64,000 nt of DNA from Alphaproteobacteria bacterium US3C007 (lineage in GTDB: Bacteria > Pseudomonadota > Alphaproteobacteria > Rhodobacterales > Rhodobacteraceae). The notes beneath the pieces were generated by a model that saw nothing but the letters and a program-made list of their open reading frames with translations, did not search any database and was not told where the DNA came from. Positions 62,719 through 64,000 of this stretch are shown here, in pieces. Position 1 is the first letter of the stretch, and the number at the start of each line of letters is the position of its first letter. Position numbers and translations under genes: made by a program. The DNA is taken from NCBI GenBank assembly GCA_034423775.1, contig CP139918.1, positions 868,001 through 932,000 of the forward strand, written 5' to 3'.

Positions 62719-63294
62719 CTATCTCCCCCAGGGACAAAGAGCTTCAACCTGTTTACGGCCCAATTTATTCAATGTTTTTATGTTTTCTATGTAAATCTTC
62801 TCAGGCTCTGCAACGTGGGCCAGGGCCCTACTCAATTGATCTTGCCGCAGAAGATGTATGGTTGGATAGGGAGCGCGATTGGTAAATTGGCTAAGATCAT
62901 CCGCAGGCACCCCCTCGAATTGATATCGGGGATGAAAAGAGGCCAATTGCACATGCTCTATCAGATCTGTTTGCTCTAATAAATGCTGAAACCAATCCAG
63001 TAAATCAAGGTAATCATCAAATATTTCAAAGCCTTGGGTAAACATAAGCAGGCTCGTGGCAATGTCATTTTCGTCAGCCTCAAGCAAGCGCTCTACTTCA
63101 TTCACATAGAACTGTTTTAAATCTGCGTCCCCGGTGGCATCGCAAATAGCATAATACACTTGATCTTGGGCTATGACTCCAGAAGAAAACGGGCATAAAT
63201 TCAAACCTACCACCATTTGATCAAGCCATTGACGGGTGTTTTTGATGATATCTTGATGCGCTACAGAGGCGGCTTTCGGGTCAAACTTATTGAT
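62719..63294 (-). CDS. DUF1415 protein with possible ATC start
   Basis: About 191 aa. DUF1415 blocks are seen: MVVGLNLCPFSSGV, VQLASFHPRYQF, FTNRAPYPTIHLLRQDQ and NIKTLNKLG. The first ATG (63216) falls inside the conserved start of the domain. Homology continues upstream as NKFDPKAASVAHQDIIKNTR to codon ATC at 63294, which has AAAGGAG seven bases before it. So either ATC is used as start or an ATG was lost by one base. Function of DUF1415 is not known. Confidence 0.75.
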   Translation of the reverse strand: MNKFDPKAASVAHQDIIKNTRQWLDQMVVGLNLCPFSSGVIAQDQVYYAICDATGDADLKQFYVNEVERLLEADENDIATSLLMFTQGFEIFDDYLDLLDWFQHLLEQTDLIEHVQLASFHPRYQFEGVPADDLSQFTNRAPYPTIHLLRQDQLSRALAHVAEPEKIYIENIKTLNKLGRKQVEALCPWGR

Positions 63295-63956
63295 ACCAAG
63301 GCTCCTTTAATCTGCCAAATTTATGCGTATTATATCTATATCTTTAGATCATGTTCTTGTGGAAGTGATCATTTAATTTGCGGCAAACCTGCCTGTCGGC
63401 CGCGCGGCTTTCGCTTCAATTGAGAGCAACCTAACTATCCCAACCAATCCAAGCACCGTTTCATGGTTGCAAAAAAGCTGCTTTAACCTGAACTGCATTG
63501 GGCCCAGCGCCGATCACAATGTTTCTAAAAGGCAGTTATGGTTCAGATGTATGATTTCAACCATGAGACCATGCGCCAAATGGATGAGCATTATATCTGA
63601 CAAATTGAAAAACAGGCTTGATAGGGTTCATAGACCAAGCGGGCTACCTAAACAGGTGACCCCCGACTGTATTTAAACAGCCATAGGCTCACATTTTCAG
63701 GCAGCAACAACGCTTTATGCTCAAAGGGGTATACGGGGATTGCATGCATTGCTGTGCGTCCAAGTGAAATGACCCTATTCGCGGGGGCTTGACGCAGGTC
63801 CGATCAGCTGTGGCTCGTGCCTTTCGAAATATAAGCGTATTTTATAAATTTTTTCTTACATAAATGATAAGTATTTTTCAAATTAAACCGCTTGCATAAA
63901 CTTTGTGTAAGAACTTCTATATATAGGAACCATTTCTAGCCGGAGCACATCATTCA
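63295..63956. other. Intergenic region, mostly unexplained
   Basis: 662 bases. A 20-codon frame (63538-63600, MVQMYDFNHETMRQMDEHYI) is too short to call. The last 120 bases are AT-rich with TTGCAT and TATATA about 20 bases apart (about 63893-63925), a plausible promoter for the gene starting at 63957. No known RNA is recognised. Confidence 0.5.
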
Positions 63957-64000
63957 ATGTCACTTTATCTATCTGCCGCATTCTTGGCCATATTCGCGTT
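63957..64000 (+). CDS. Start of an unknown gene (partial)
   Basis: ATG 63957 (CCGGAG upstream) begins MSLYLSAAFLAIFA, a hydrophobic stretch that looks like a signal peptide or first membrane segment. The rest is beyond the window. Confidence 0.45.
   Translation, partial: MSLYLSAAFLAIFA

Noticed and set aside
62538..62885. 115-codon + strand frame opposite DUF1415
   Set aside because: No similarity, poor start, and it lies over the conserved minus-strand gene.

Overview
The window looks like accessory-rich DNA from a marine roseobacter-type alphaproteobacterium (Rhodobacterales). This is inferred from gene content: BigR-type persulfide genes, DUF1826/DUF6525 next to znu genes, an IS66 carrying a pRiA4b-like passenger, and CueR/CopA with CopA-type multicopper oxidases. 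No rRNA, complete tRNA or replication gene is present, so species and replicon cannot be fixed.

Bases 1-27,700 form a copper and periplasmic-redox region. A two-component system is followed by a seven-gene run on the + strand: L,D-transpeptidase, three cytochromes c, a multicopper oxidase, a fourth cytochrome c and a DsbA-like protein. Next come copZ and copA-cueR with two CueR-type promoters, two insertion sequences (IS66 at 10,178-13,259, IS256 family at 13,362-14,706), a second multicopper oxidase behind a third CueR-type promoter, a membrane/spermidine-synthase-like fusion, an ScsB-type DsbD and a third oxidase cut off by an IS3-family element. Between two nearly identical IS3 copies (20,823-22,021 and 27,688-28,886) lie a rhodanese, a Met-rich EF-hand protein and a ccmF-ccmG-ccmH-ccmI set. 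The parts fit one programme: copper sensing, Cu(I) export, periplasmic Cu oxidation, and maturation of the cytochromes and thiol proteins involved.

Bases 28,887-31,500 are an AT-rich scrapyard: 5'- or 3'-truncated polysaccharide genes (epimerase, galU, manC, neuB/pseI), a recombinase remnant, a palindrome cluster with a DnaA box, and the 3' half of a tRNA-Met gene that looks like an attachment site. A full-length tyrosine integrase follows. Bases 33,300-38,350 hold a persulfide/sulfur detoxification operon (SulP transporter, DUF442 sulfurtransferase, persulfide dioxygenase, two YeeE/YedE halves) facing a BigR/SqrR-like repressor. A DgcA/trimethylamine-dehydrogenase-like flavoprotein, IS remnants and a frameshifted autotransporter follow.

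Bases 44,750-53,430 hold an Lrp regulator facing a seven-gene operon: a PLP C-S lyase-like enzyme, a class II glutamine amidotransferase, a complete peptide ABC importer and a glutathione-S-transferase. This resembles the last two chemical steps of ergothioneine synthesis joined to a transporter, without the early genes. I propose it handles imported gamma-glutamyl or cysteine S-conjugates. Bases 53,660-62,310, all on the minus strand, are a zinc-starvation regulon: zur, a 43-residue membrane peptide, znuC, znuB, znuA, a COG0523 GTPase, a GTPase remnant, DUF1826, DUF6525, then a ZrgA-type His-rich protein with its own ABC transporter and a DUF3299 protein. The window ends with a DUF1415 gene and the first codons of another gene.
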